Under the pieces are notes generated by a model. That model made no database searches, had not been told where the DNA came from, and saw only the letters and a program-made list of their open reading frames with translations. From assembly GCA_009746045.1 (NCBI GenBank), contig RPFO01000050.1, forward strand, positions 5,585,728-5,621,276: a stretch of 35,549 nt of DNA, written 5' to 3'. Both the position numbers and the translations under genes were made by a program. Positions 20,810-30,037 of the stretch are shown piece after piece. Positions within the stretch are counted from its first letter, which is position 1; every line of letters starts with the position of its first letter. Source of the DNA: Mesostigma viride (taxonomy: Eukaryota; Streptophyta; Mesostigmatophyceae; Mesostigmatales; Mesostigmataceae).

Positions 20810-21840
20810 CTGTGGGGTGGGGTGGAGGTAGGGTCAAGGGGGATAGGGTCAAGGGGGGGGTTGGACGTGTGGTTGTACGTATGGGTGGTGGTGTTGATGG
20901 CGTGTGTGGGGACGTGGTCCTGTTTTGTTTGGTGGGTGATGGCGTGGCATTGTCATGTCGGGATGTCAAGTCGCGTGTGATCGTGATGTCGACTCGCCGT
21001 GCGTGTGACGCCAAAGCATGCAGGGTGGATGCCCACATACACGCCAGGTCGCAACCAGTCATCCACCCAGCACAACAGACAGACAGCCCAACCGTCCATA
21101 GCCCAGGCATAGTAGCGGGACGACCAGACCCTGTCCAACGCCAGCTTGACCCAGCCCATCCACCGCCGTGTTGTCCCACAAAGAAACATCGCAGCACTCA
21201 TGGTACAGACAGAAAACGTTGCAGCACTCACGTCGTGCTTCCTGTACAGAAACGTGGTGGCCAGACAGCACAGAAATGTGTAGCTTTCATGGGTGTCGCC
21301 GCGGTGCTCTGCCCACGCCCATCATGGCATGATCGGCGCTCCATGAGCACGGGCGTGTGTGATGGCATGATTGGGCCATGACATCCATCCTTGAGCCCGT
21401 TCATCAGGGCACGCTAGGGTGCCCCAGGAGGGGTGGTGCCATTGTCAGCTTGCGCCAAAGCCCCCCATACACGCCAGGACCGACGCGCCAAAAGTCAGTT
21501 GCCCCGGCAAGCGTGGGTTTCAAGTTCCCCTGGGCACCGTGGTCAAGGGTACAGGTCACCAACATCCACGTTTCCCCCACTTCCTGCACATGAATGCAGC
21601 AGGCACGTGCCCCTCCACAATACAAGAGGCGAGTGGTGGGAGGCCGATCCCACAGGGACAGTGGCGTGACAAAACGAGCCAACCAACCAGACGCACTCGC
21701 AGGCATCCCGCAACCACCCATGCGCACGCAACCTTGACATATAGCCACCATATATGCACCAATGAGACAACATATAACCACCATATATAGGAACCAGGCG
21801 GCAGAGGAAGAAGGAAAGGAAGGGGCCCGTTCGTGGGTAC

Positions 21841-21881
21841 CTTCTTCTTTTTCTTCTTTTTGGATTTCTTGTCTTTCTTAG
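21841..21881 (-). CDS. Short Lys-rich exon of the same gene
   Basis: 41 bases between acceptor GTCGTACAG and donor GTACCC, encoding KKDKKSKKKKKKK after completing a split codon (phase 1 in, phase 0 out). These phases fit exactly with the exon at 22892-23018 upstream and 19109-20809 downstream, whose first residues KKDGEG continue the basic-to-acidic pattern. The donor is weak (GTACCC), so the boundary is less certain. Confidence 0.5.
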
Positions 21882-22682
21882 CTGTACGACATCGGCGGCG
21901 CCAAGGCAAGAGAGGCAGGCGGGGCGGATGCCAGCAAAGTATTTATAGTTGCCGGGACGTCGACGAGTGCCAGCAGGGATGGTGAATGCCAACAAGGTCG
22001 GCAAATGCCACATGACAGCGACGCATTCCAGGGGAGACCGCGCGGCAAATGCGGCGCATGCATGGCATGGCAATGCCACATGGCATGCCAATGCCATGGG
22101 GCCATCGGTCACGAGTGAACCATTGTAAGTGTTGGTCGGGGGCCCGGGGGGGGGGCGGGTGTGTGTGTGTGTGGGGGGTGAGTGGACATCAGGGACAGCA
22201 ACAGGACGAGATGCAGGGACGCGAAACCACCACACAGAAGCACGGCAGAGCAGCTCACGTTAGCCAACGTTCAGAGAGGAAGACAGCAAGTACGTAACAG
22301 ACGACGTCGGAATACACCGTGCAGCTGGTCGAGCCACATAGTTATGTTGTAGTACCAACCTATATACATCAAACCAGTCCATATTCCGTTTCAAACACAC
22401 CGTGTGATGACGTATGCTGTACATAGTGGCATGTAGCTGCACAAATTTGAACAACTGCGAATACCTCCTAGATACCTATAAATAACTCGTCCCCAAAGGC
22501 TATGTTTACCATCTTCCCCATTGTCCTGCCAAGCTGTTTGCCGCCACCACTGTGACAGATGCAAGCATTACTCAATATACATTACATGGCAAACTGACCT
22601 AGCTCACCAATCTTCCCTTGCTCTTGTGCTTGAGTCGGCCCCCTCCCCCCCACCTCTCCGCCACATTTCCCTGGTACAAAGG

Positions 22683-22915
22683 AGACTTCCCTTTCCTCAC
22701 CCAGCTTCCTTGTCCCGGTAACGTGACTGATCTCCCCTTCTCAAACGACGTCTCTAGTCCTTGTAAATAACAGGCCTCCCCCTTTTCAAATCACCTTCCT
22801 TGCCCTGTGTGGTTAGTAATAGACCTCCCCCTTCTCAACTCACCTTTCCTGTCCTGGTGTACCACACATCTTCCATCCCTCCCCCCCCCACCTTTCTTGT
22901 CCTGGTGATTGACCC
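22683..22915 (-). repeat. Minisatellite spanning an exon 3' end and its splice donor
   Basis: On the minus strand, about four degenerate units of 45-65 bases: CACCAGGACAAGAAAGGTGG, CACCAGGACAGGAAAGGTGA, CACACAGGGCAAGGAAGGTG, and CGGGACAAGGAAGCTGGGTG. Each is followed by a GA-rich spacer (TTGAGAAGGGGGAGG). The first unit is the putative exon end and donor, so each unit carries a donor-like GGTGAG or GGTGAT. Confidence 0.65.
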
Positions 22916-23018
22916 CTGCCGCCAACTTCTCTTCGCGCTCCCTCGCCAGCTGCTCCTTGTAGCTGCGCATGAGCTGCTCCTCCTGCGCGGTCAGCGCGTG
23001 CCGCTTCTGGTGCTCCTC
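22892..23018 (-). CDS. Charged coiled-coil exon of the same gene
   Basis: 127 bases from acceptor CACCACCACCAG to donor G/GTGGGG. Reads EEHQKRHALTAQEEQLM, then RSYKEQLAREREEKLAAG and VNHQDKK: a strongly charged helix of coiled-coil type. Phase 0 in and phase 1 out match the neighbours. An earlier weak donor after LAAG is possible. The exon's 3' end is one unit of the minisatellite at 22683-22915. Part of it is duplicated at 23156-23190. Confidence 0.55.
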
Positions 23019-23155
23019 CTGGTGGTGGTGGGATTTCACAAAAGAAATCAAAGGGAGAAAGGCACAAGAACGCACGAAAATATAATGCTGGTTAGCCACA
23101 AGCACACGTGCTTTTTCGTGGATCACAGACAGGCCAAGCCAGCAACAAACTGATA

Positions 23156-23190
23156 GCACGGTCAGCGCGATGCTTTGAATGCTCCTCCTG
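23156..23190 (-). repeat. Duplicated exon start (EEH exon shard)
   Basis: The minus strand has CCCGCCCGCAG then GAGGAGCATTCAAAGCATCG and CGCTGACCG, an intronic copy of the acceptor and first 11 codons of the 23018 exon (GAGGAGCACCAGAAGCGGCA, then CGCGCTGACCG). The pseudo-exon keeps an AG acceptor but lacks the rest. Confidence 0.6.
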
Positions 23191-23423
23191 CGGGCGGGAA
23201 AGGAAGAAAAAGAAAAGACGAGAAAAAAAGAGGGGAAAAGAAAGGAGCAGGGACGGGATACGAAGTCACGGCCGTGATGCTGAGTGAAAAGGCAAAATGC
23301 ACGGGCAACTCCTGCAGGGTGCAGGCAGGCCCCACATATTGCGGCATGTTGAGAAAAGACAAGTAGGTAAGAAAAAATAGGTAGGAATACATACGTAAGA
23401 ATAGATAGGTAAGTATAAATACG

Positions 23424-23454
23424 CCCACCTTTTGCTTGGCCTTCCATCTGTCCC
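23424..23454 (-). repeat. Duplicated exon end (WKAKQK exon shard)
   Basis: GGACAG then ATGGAAGGCCAAGCAAAAG then GTGGGC on the minus strand. This repeats the last 19 bases and donor of the exon at 23527-23583, about 97 bases downstream of it. It could serve as a tiny alternative exon or be a relic. Confidence 0.65.
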
Positions 23455-23526
23455 CATGCCTATAGATGCAATTTACAAAATACTAAGAGAATGGATATTT
23501 GTGGGTGGATCCCAGCTTATGCCCAC

Positions 23527-23583
23527 CTTTTGCTTGGCCTTCCATTCGTCCCACGTAGGCCGTGAGTCGAGCGAGGGGAGCGC
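23527..23583 (-). CDS. Exon ALPSLDSRPTWDEWKAKQK of the same gene
   Basis: 57 bases, phase 0 at both ends, between a strong acceptor (long T-run, then CCCACCTGCAG) and donor GTGGGC. It encodes ALPSLDSRPTWDEWKAKQK. The PTW(D/E)EW/V-K pattern followed by a Lys/Glu helix recalls FAM133-like and other small nuclear Lys-rich proteins, which is only a resemblance. Upstream exons and the start codon were not found; they must lie above 23600. Confidence 0.5.
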
Positions 23584-23729
23584 CTGCAGGTGGGTCGGCA
23601 AGCAGGTTGAGAAAAAAAAAAAAAGCATGATTAAAGGAGAGCAGGTACGAGGAAGGCTTCAGGAAGGTTAGAAGAACGCCTTGAGAAAAATCATGCGTTT
23701 CGAGGAGAAAAAGCACGCGCTTCGATGTG

Positions 23730-23747
23730 AAAAAGCACGTGCTTTTT
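23730..23747. repeat. 18-bp palindrome with CACGTG core
   Basis: AAAAAGCACGTGCTTTTT is a perfect palindrome. A half-related AAAAAGCACGCGCTT lies 20 bases before it and CACACGTGCTTTTTCG lies near 23104. CACGTG is the G-box/E-box core. It sits in the presumed intron or promoter side of the minus-strand gene. Confidence 0.6.
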
Positions 23748-24003
23748 TGAGGAGAAGACACCACAAGTGCGCGGGCAATTCCCCAGGCGGCGAGCGGCGC
23801 AGGCAACGCCACGTGCTGGCAAGGAAACAAACGCAGAGGAAACCTTGAAGTCAAGAAACGGGAGCAAACCTCCAGGATGAACCGGCTACCGCCGCCAAAA
23901 AGCAAACGTAATCCGGACCATGTACAGGCCTGAAACACACACAGATAGGAATAACAGGCAGCTATGAACCACGAAGGGACATGGACCATATACAGACATG
24001 AAT

Positions 24004-24056
24004 GAGACAACCAGCGCAGGCCAGAAATCTGCAGAATTCGGACCATGGTAGCTCGA
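24004..24056. repeat. 53-bp dispersed repeat, copy 2
   Basis: Same sequence as 17947-17999 with three differences. Just before it, GGACCATGTACAGGCCTGAA (about 23917) and GGACCATATACAGACATGAA (about 23983) form a further degenerate pair. The stretch 23840-24240 also repeats ACACAGAGAT and CTACGAACC-like motifs. Confidence 0.75.
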
Positions 24057-24562
24057 CCCTGCCGTTATCTTATCCGCCTTTTCGAGTCGTTCATGATGAT
24101 GGATATGAATGGAGATGGAAATGTGTAGCCTTGTTCGTTGATAGACATGTTCACCACACCGAAATGAAACAACATAACAGCTACGAACCGCACAGAGATG
24201 TGAACCACACAGAGATAGTAATCACACATGAGACTCCTCCCCGTGCCACACCAGCCTTCTCCGCATGCTTCTCTGTGACATTGTGGCACTTTATCGCTGC
24301 TCCATCTAAGCCTGATCTTGCCCGCACTTGATGCACAATACCTATACTTGCTTGACAGCACCGGCATCATCGAAAATGAGTCGAGCACGGGCACGGACAA
24401 AGCAGCAGCGGCGGCAAGTTGCGCACCTGCTGCCGTGCTAACTACAGTAGGTGCTGCCGTAGCGACTATACGAACAAAAAAGGGCGAGCTACGCGGTCCA
24501 AAATGACGGCAGTTAACAAGCCGTTTATACTCAAAATCTAACACTCGGACACCTCAAGCTTG

Positions 24563-24567
24563 TTACA
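24563..24567 (-). terminator. Poly(A) signal TGTAA
   Basis: TGTAA on the minus strand 11-15 bases past the TGA at 24578-24580. Close, but in keeping with short 3' ends; it supports the gene model at 24578-25490. Confidence 0.35.
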
Positions 24568-24577
24568 TTCACCGAAG

Positions 24578-25490
24578 TCACAAGGATGACAGGAAACTTG
24601 ACAATAACCCCGCACGCTCCCGTGATATGCTTGACTGATATCCATGATGTAAAAGCGGCGTCATTCCCTTCCCAATCAGAGACCCCAAACTAGCGATCAT
24701 ATCAAATGCCTTTTCAGGGAGGGTGATTACCGTGGGACCGCTCGCCTCCTTCCATGGTACGTCAGCGACGCGTTTTACTTCGACCGTAGGATACTTTTGC
24801 TGAACCTCGCTCTTATGCTCGTTGTCAGGTCGCCTTGTCGTCGTGCTTCTGCTCATGCCTGCTGCTACCAGATGTGGCCGAGCTGCAACACGGGATCCTG
24901 GTTTGCGGGCATCCACATGTAACTGCTGGGGTGCTGAGACTCTTCCGCCTAGCAAAAAGAAATCTAATTACCAGTAACTGAAACTTACAGGATTGTCAAG
25001 CAAAGTAGTCACGCTGCAGGTCGGGAAGCAGAGATTTACATTCAAATCCCGCTGCGTTCTTCGTTGTATGCTGTTAACAGCACGGAAAAAACATCACAAC
25101 TGGTTTTTGACGATAAATCCTGTTGACTTTCGGTATGCCCGCGCCCGCTAGGCAAGTAATTCCATTTCTAGCCCGCTTTTCCAATGCTTTTTTACTGTAC
25201 GCTTATTACGTTTGTCTTCCATGCACGTAATTCTGGAATTCTGGAAGGGCCGAACTACTGTCAACTGTCAAAGGTAGATCTTCCGAGCCGTGCATGCCAC
25301 ACGGTCAGGCCGCCGCTAATCTCGAGTTGTGTACCTATGGGGTAAAAGATTTGGATTTACAAAGAGATTCTGAACAAACCAGGCGCTTACTTGGCTCAGT
25401 CGCTGATGCCTGCGTTTGCTCGATGCCCGGTTGTCGATCAGGTGTTGGCTCCGTCTTTGTCTCATTGCCCCTTCCATCATCCATTCCCAT
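24578..25490 (-). CDS. Two-exon hypothetical protein (156 aa model)
   Basis: Model: exon 1 25391-25490 starting at ATG (25488-25490), donor A/GTAAGC; intron 24949-25390; acceptor TTTCTTTTTGCTAG; exon 2 24578-24948 ending TGA. Both junctions are phase 1 and the donor and acceptor are near consensus, the main support. The protein starts MGMDDGRGNETKTEPTPDRQ and is rich in Thr, Pro, Glu and Gln. Exon 2 has RPDNEHKSEVQQKYPTVEV and ASGPTVITLPEKAFDMIASL. No domain is recognised. It could be part of a larger gene using other upstream exons, or a chance frame. Confidence 0.38.
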
Positions 25491-25499
25491 AGCATTACT

Positions 25500-26109
25500 T
25501 TTACTCTCGCAAATCAATCATTTCTACCAGCGGAGGCAATTTGCGATGCATGGTAGTTGAAAAAGCTTTGAGATCGGGGGATTTGCTGATACTCATTTCC
25601 CATTTACATCTCTGGCGGGCCGCTATAATTGGATAGTGAAGTGCATGGCAACGTTTCCAAGGCCACGTCCGCGCAGCTAGCCCCATCCATCGTGGTACAC
25701 ATTCGCGCAGTGATCTCCCCCCTCTGCACACAGCCATGGCCCAGTATGGATGGCGCCATTTTCGTGTGGTTCCCATCCAGCACTTTAACCCTGCCCTTTT
25801 TCGCAATAAAAAAGTCTTTCGGAGGGACGCACAAAAGGTCGAAACCAATTGGAAGCGGGTATTCCATACTTTCCTTCCCCGTGTTTATGCATTGAAGGGA
25901 ACATTGCCAAGTCGCGCAACAGGCGACGCCCTGCCCGCACTGCCCCACGACCCTTAATGTATGTCCGCGCTTGGAGAGCACGCCACCACCTGCCCCCGCA
26001 CAAGCCCCCCAGCCGACTTGCTCCCCCTCCACCCCACCCGCCTCCCCCCGCCCCCCCCGCCCGCCCACCAGCCCAGCTAGTCTGCTAGGAATTTGATCAG
26101 CATCTCTCC
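25500..26109. other. No certain gene
   Basis: Overlapping frames on both strands are open. The minus frame near 25610-25870 (YPLPIGFDLLCVPPKDFF, then AKKGRVKVLDGNHTK) and the plus frame 25736-25957 (FNPALFRNKKVFRRDAQKV) both look somewhat protein-like, but at most one can be real. It may hold the 5' part of the reverse transcriptase pseudogene that follows. A C/CC-rich patch lies at 25990-26075. Confidence 0.35.
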
Positions 26110-28128
26110 ACACTCATGACATCGGGCCACTTTACCACCGCCACACTCCACACGCTCTCGCTTCGTACCCTCACTCGAATGCACGGTCTCCTTAGCACGT
26201 CTCACTACACATACCTCCAGATCCCTGCACACCATGCGACCAACTTACACACCATGCTCGCTAAATTCATCACCACCCATAGTGCCATCACTGCCCGCGC
26301 ACCAGTTCGGTGCCCTCTCATCATCATTCCATTCTTCCACAAAATTTTAGATGCAATTAATTTTTCTCACCTTGTTCACCTGCCGCATAAGCAGGCAGCA
26401 ATGCCGCAAGCTGCAGCCACTGTCTTTGGCAACCCCATTGTGGCGTGGGCATACCGCCCCCCACTTGGACAGCTCGCCTGCAACTACGCCAAGGTCTTCG
26501 GCAAGTGAAGTCAACAGGACGTCACTGCCGTGCTGGCAGCCCCCTTCGCCTGCCACGAGCTTCGCTACCACAGGTTTTGTGACCCACACTCTTCTCATGT
26601 GATGAGTACAGATTTAGAAATGTTACCTAGCATCTCTCTGCAACGTTTGTTCGCCAAGGGCTCTCATTTTCGCCCTTGGATGACCCTAGAGATTGCTGCC
26701 GAGATAGACGTTTGTTTGGAACGACCCCTTGTTAAGTTTTCAGATCAAGTCTGCGCGACTTTTGTATTACCCGGTACAGCTATGTTTAATTCCTTGGCGC
26801 AATTTAGTCCTTCAGGAATGCCGCACACGTTTGCAGCGTTCAGCTGCCCTCTTAGGGGAAGCTTCCCACAACACATGGTTTAATGGCAATGATAGACGGC
26901 TCTTGGACGGCTTCAACAAAAAGTTTGTTTACATAGCATACGTGGACAAAATTGCAAACAACTTTGCTTTTTTCATATGCAAAAAGCACTACCTCACGTT
27001 GCTCCAAACTCAGCTGGCCGCCAGCGCCACATACACTCTAGATACTCGGACAGCTACAGCCCTTAAGTATTGACTCCCACAACGTTCAGTTTCCTTCGGG
27101 ACCACGCCATCAAGGTGTGTCCGTCTAAAAAGAAGCGTGCAGCCGCTCCTAACCGTGCCCCTGGCCATGGGCAGTTAGCTAATTCTCGCAATCACAGCAC
27201 TGCACCTAATGCTACTGCGCCAACTGCCCCCCCCGGCCCAACTCTTTCCATATTTCTACCATAAGACCCCGCTTGAGGTCAGGGGAATTCCTGCATCACA
27301 TAAAGCCCCCCTTAAGCCGATGTCCCAGTGGATTTGTTATGCACTCGAGTTAATCAATTGCTCCCTGATCGACGCGCCACCACTTTATGGCAACGCACTT
27401 TAGCGGCTAGCGCGGGCCGGCTGGCATCAGAAGCCCAAACAGCTGGATTGCCGTTAACTCTTTCCAGGTTCGGGAACGTCCACAATTTTTTAGCCTTCCA
27501 AGACTTGATCGCTACAGAAAACATCTCCGGTACCTACAGTTTGATGTACTTATGATTTTATACCGGCCACATTGTACACCACACTAGATCTCCAAGACTT
27601 GACCCAACAGCTGGGATCAAGCTTATTGATCGCCTGTATGCACGGCGATGCAGACCGCTGCAGTCTAGCCCTACCATGCTCGTTCATGCATGCTCAGAAG
27701 AAAACCGTGGCGACATGGCTCACCGCGGTGAGGAAGTGCGCAAGGTTACACCAACAGCTAGCGCCAAGCTTGTCACCGCTAGTCGCCTCAAGCAGTGGAT
27801 CAAATTTCTAGTCGACAATACCTTTATCTCCGGCTTTGCAGGTCAGGTTTACAAACAAACGATTAATTAATGAATTAATTTGACTCGTGCTCCCGTTGTC
27901 ACGGAGCATTAACCCCGATGGAACAAACGATTGGCATTCCTATGGCCGGGGACAAATTGCGCCGGGCTCGGTACTAGCCAACTTCAGTTGTATACCTCAG
28001 TTGTATACATTTGAGCTTGACTTCATGGAACAACTTATTGCTGCAAGGGACAAACAAATACTTACACGTTTTGTGCACAAATGTAGATATGTTGATGATG
28101 TTATTTCCACGGACAACCCATAGCTTCC
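26110..28128 (+). pseudogene. Penelope-like reverse transcriptase, decayed
   Basis: Frameshifted pieces appear in the order expected for one reverse transcriptase. GNPIVAWAYRPPLGQLACNY (about 26430) and VMSTDLEMLPSISLQRLFAK with GSHFRPW (26597-26682) belong to the N-terminal region. VDKIANNFAFFICKKHYL (about 26940) and TPLEVRGIPASHKAPLKPMS (about 27266) follow. Next is TYDFIPATLYTTLDLQDL, RT motif A with its Asp (about 27548-27600). Then come WIKFLVDNTFISGFAGQVYK (27799-27858), GIPM and an out-of-frame GTNC...VLANF (motif B, 27933-27985), and CRYVDDVIS with the YVDD catalytic box (about 28082). It is cut off just after YVDD by a family C insertion. This pattern (NN..F.CK.HY; DF..LYT; GIPMGTNCAP; Y(V/I)DD) fits a widespread RT group that I associate with Penelope-like elements of the Naiad/Chlamys kind; that subgroup is from memory. 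No GIY-YIG nuclease was recognised. Confidence 0.75.
27865..27921 (-). mobile_element. 57-bp retroelement micro-insertion (3' end only)
   Basis: Inserted in the reverse transcriptase pseudogene with an 11-bp target duplication AACAAACGATT at 27854-27864 and 27922-27932. Removing the insert and one duplicate restores the RT codons ...KQT-IGIPM. On the minus strand the insert reads CATCGGGGTTAATGCTCC, GACAACGGGAGCACGAG and an AATTAATTCATTAATT tail, i.e. only the terminal hairpin and tail of the D/B type. Confidence 0.85.
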
Positions 28129-28230
28129 ATATAATTAATTAATTAATTATTTAATTAAGAACATAACTCCGTTGGGAGTACATGTAGCACAATCATCCCT
28201 GAGAAGGGGCGTATATAGTTGTCTCACTTA
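28129..28230 (-). mobile_element. Family C/A-type 3' end
   Basis: Plus strand: ATTAATTAATTATTTAATTA, ACATAACTCCGTTGGGAGTA, CATGTAGCACAATCATCCC, AAGGGGCGTATATAG. It is a minus-oriented 3' end with a perfect hairpin (28167-28178) and tail. It terminates the Penelope-like pseudogene. The sequence 28230-28440 beyond it is not recognised. Confidence 0.65.
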
Positions 28231-28466
28231 ATAGATATGTCCGCGGCGGACCCCTTGCCCTTGTAGAGCATATGACCCGGACAGCAGTCTTCCAGTAACA
28301 CAGGCGGGGCCGGTAAGGCTGATCAGTCGTAGTATTCGGTTGCAAACGCCCCGGAGGAAAGGCTCAAGCTCAGGCACGTACCTCCGGTGGCTTTATTTAG
28401 TATTGTCCACTCCAATGGCAGCATCGTTGCGGAGGGTCAGAAGATTAAGAATTAAATTAAATTATA

Positions 28467-29455
28467 AGATGCCTCATCGAGAGCCCCGAGCACATGCAGA
28501 CCTGGCTGGACTGCCTGGGCCTGGAGGCGCGGGCGGTGGGGTTGGAGATTTAATAGTGTCAAAACCGAGGCGATGGTGATCGGGGCCTCCAGTAAACCAC
28601 CGCTGCCGCGCCTGCTCGACGGGACGGAGGTCCCGTTCCGCGACCGCTTCAAGCTGTTGGGGAGCTGGCTTCCTGACACCGCCGACGATGTGGACACCCG
28701 CATCGGCCTTGCCTGGGCCAAGCTCCGTTCGCTCACACCCTACTGGCGCTCGAAGGGCCTGGACGGGCACCGCAAGCGCATGCTCTTCAAGGTCCTCGTC
28801 CTCACGGTGCACTCACGTATGGCGCCGAGGCGTGGACCCTCCCACCCAAACTGGCAGCTAGGCTAGACGGCACGGTTTACAGGATGCTCCGACAGGTCCT
28901 TAACGTAGGTTTTTCCGAGCGTCCGTCATCAGAGTCTTTGTATCATGGCATGCCTCGTGTTTCGGACGAGATTAGGCAGCGTAGTAGGATAGCATTTGTA
29001 GGACACCTTGCTCGCACCAGCCAGGTCGACACCACCCTCGGTCTGGCCGGCCCCCAGCGGCTTGGCCAGCCAGGGCGGCACATTCTGACCTGGCCTGGCC
29101 CCGAGGACATTCCCAAAAGGGTAGGGAAACCTGTCACGAACTACGTTCAGATGTTGCTGGACGACCTAGTGGTCCCAGCCCAGTTTGAGCACCGCATCCA
29201 CTCTCTCTCCCGTCTTTGGACTGCCATGCAGGACAAGACGCGGTGGAAGAAGATTGTCAAGGCGCACGCGCCCAACCCTGTGGGCAAGCCACCTCCCCCC
29301 AAGCGGCGGAGGCGTTTTGATGAGTAGTGTAGTTAGGGTTTTCTAGATAGCTTAGAGTTAGGATAGTTCGATCACGCGGCTTCCTCCACCCCATCCATCA
29401 TGGAATATGTGCTACATGACCTCCCCACGGAGGCATGTTATAGTTTAATTTAATT
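28467..29455 (+). mobile_element. LINE family A copy 7, best preserved C-terminal half
   Basis: The copy begins just after the YADD box (ESPEHMQTWLDCLGLEAR in frame with A1). It runs through KTEAMVIGASSKPPLPRLLD, FKLLGSWLPDTADDVDTRIG, and after a frameshift near 28808 into 28884-29327: MLRQVLNVGFSERPSSESLY, DEIRQRSRIAFVGHLART, WPGPEDIPKRVGK and LVVPAQFEHRIHSLSRLW. It ends in a Lys/Arg tail PPPPKRRRRFDE with TAG at 29325-29327. An extra codon (S) in RQRSRIAF is unique to this copy. The 3' UTR and hairpin CTCCCCACGGAG (29421-29432) follow, then TTTAATTTAATTT. It is preceded by another AT tail (AATTAAATTAAATTATAA), so it landed in one. Confidence 0.9.
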
Positions 29456-29459
29456 TAAT

Positions 29460-29685
29460 TTTTAATGCCTCCGTTGGGAGATCATGTAGCACATATTCCA
29501 TGATGGATGGGTGTAGTGGAGGAAGCCGCGTAATCGAACTAACCTAACTCTAACTAAGCTATCTAGTCTAGAAAATCCTAACTACACTACTCAATAAAAC
29601 GCCTCCTCCTCTTGGGGCCGGGGAGGGGGCTTGCCCACAGGGTCGGGCGTGTGAGCCTTGACAATCTTCTGCCACCGCGTCCGAG
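29460..29685 (-). mobile_element. LINE family A copy 8, 3' UTR and last codons
   Basis: Minus-oriented 3' end (CTCCGTTGGGAG at 29469-29480) joined tail to tail with copy 7. It covers the UTR and only the last approximately 25 codons (VKAHTPDPVGKPP...). Truncation lies near 29685. Confidence 0.85.
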
Positions 29686-29689
29686 GGTC

Positions 29690-30035
29690 AGGAGATGCCG
29701 GCAAATAGCCATATATGTTTCGAGACTGAACAAGTCTCAAGTGGACACGTGTGTAGTACTCCTACACACACAGATCTCGAATGATTTATCTAGTACCAAA
29801 TCCGACAGGCTTGCATCACTCCCCGGTTCAAAGGAGAACTTTTGCGGATGACTGTAGGTGTCAGTTGGCGATGCCTTAGGATCCGGAGACGTCCGTCCTA
29901 TAGTCAGAAAAAATTAATTGGTGCGAGAGGTCCCCAGTTCGATTCCGGCCTGGATTCATTTGCAGATCGCGTTTTCCACGGACCGGCACTGAACGCAAAT
30001 GGTTTTCACCTTTGCGGCGTGCCAAATCAGAATAT
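29690..30035. other. No recognisable gene; two small hairpins
   Basis: GAGACT-GAACA-AGTCTC near 29722 and GTGTGTAG-TACTC-CTACACAC (29749-29769). A sequence AGTTCGATTCC near 29936 resembles a tRNA B box but no cloverleaf forms (see rejected items). Confidence 0.45.
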
Positions 30036-30037
30036 AT

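Noticed and set aside
19011-20980. Plus-strand Ala/Cys/Pro-rich ORFs opposite the Gln-rich exon
   Set aside because: Mirror frames of CAG/CTG repeats; the minus strand has the long frame, splice sites and poly(A) motif.
25604-26113. 169-codon minus-strand ORF with VPPKDFFIAKKGRVK
   Set aside because: Looks partly protein-like, but a competing plus-strand frame and the adjoining plus-strand RT pseudogene make the strand uncertain; not called.
29848-29950. tRNA-like sequence (TAGGTGTCAGTTGG and AGTTCGATTCC resembling A and B boxes)
   Set aside because: T-stem has two mismatches and no acceptor-stem partner for the 3' side was found; at most a tRNA-derived relic.
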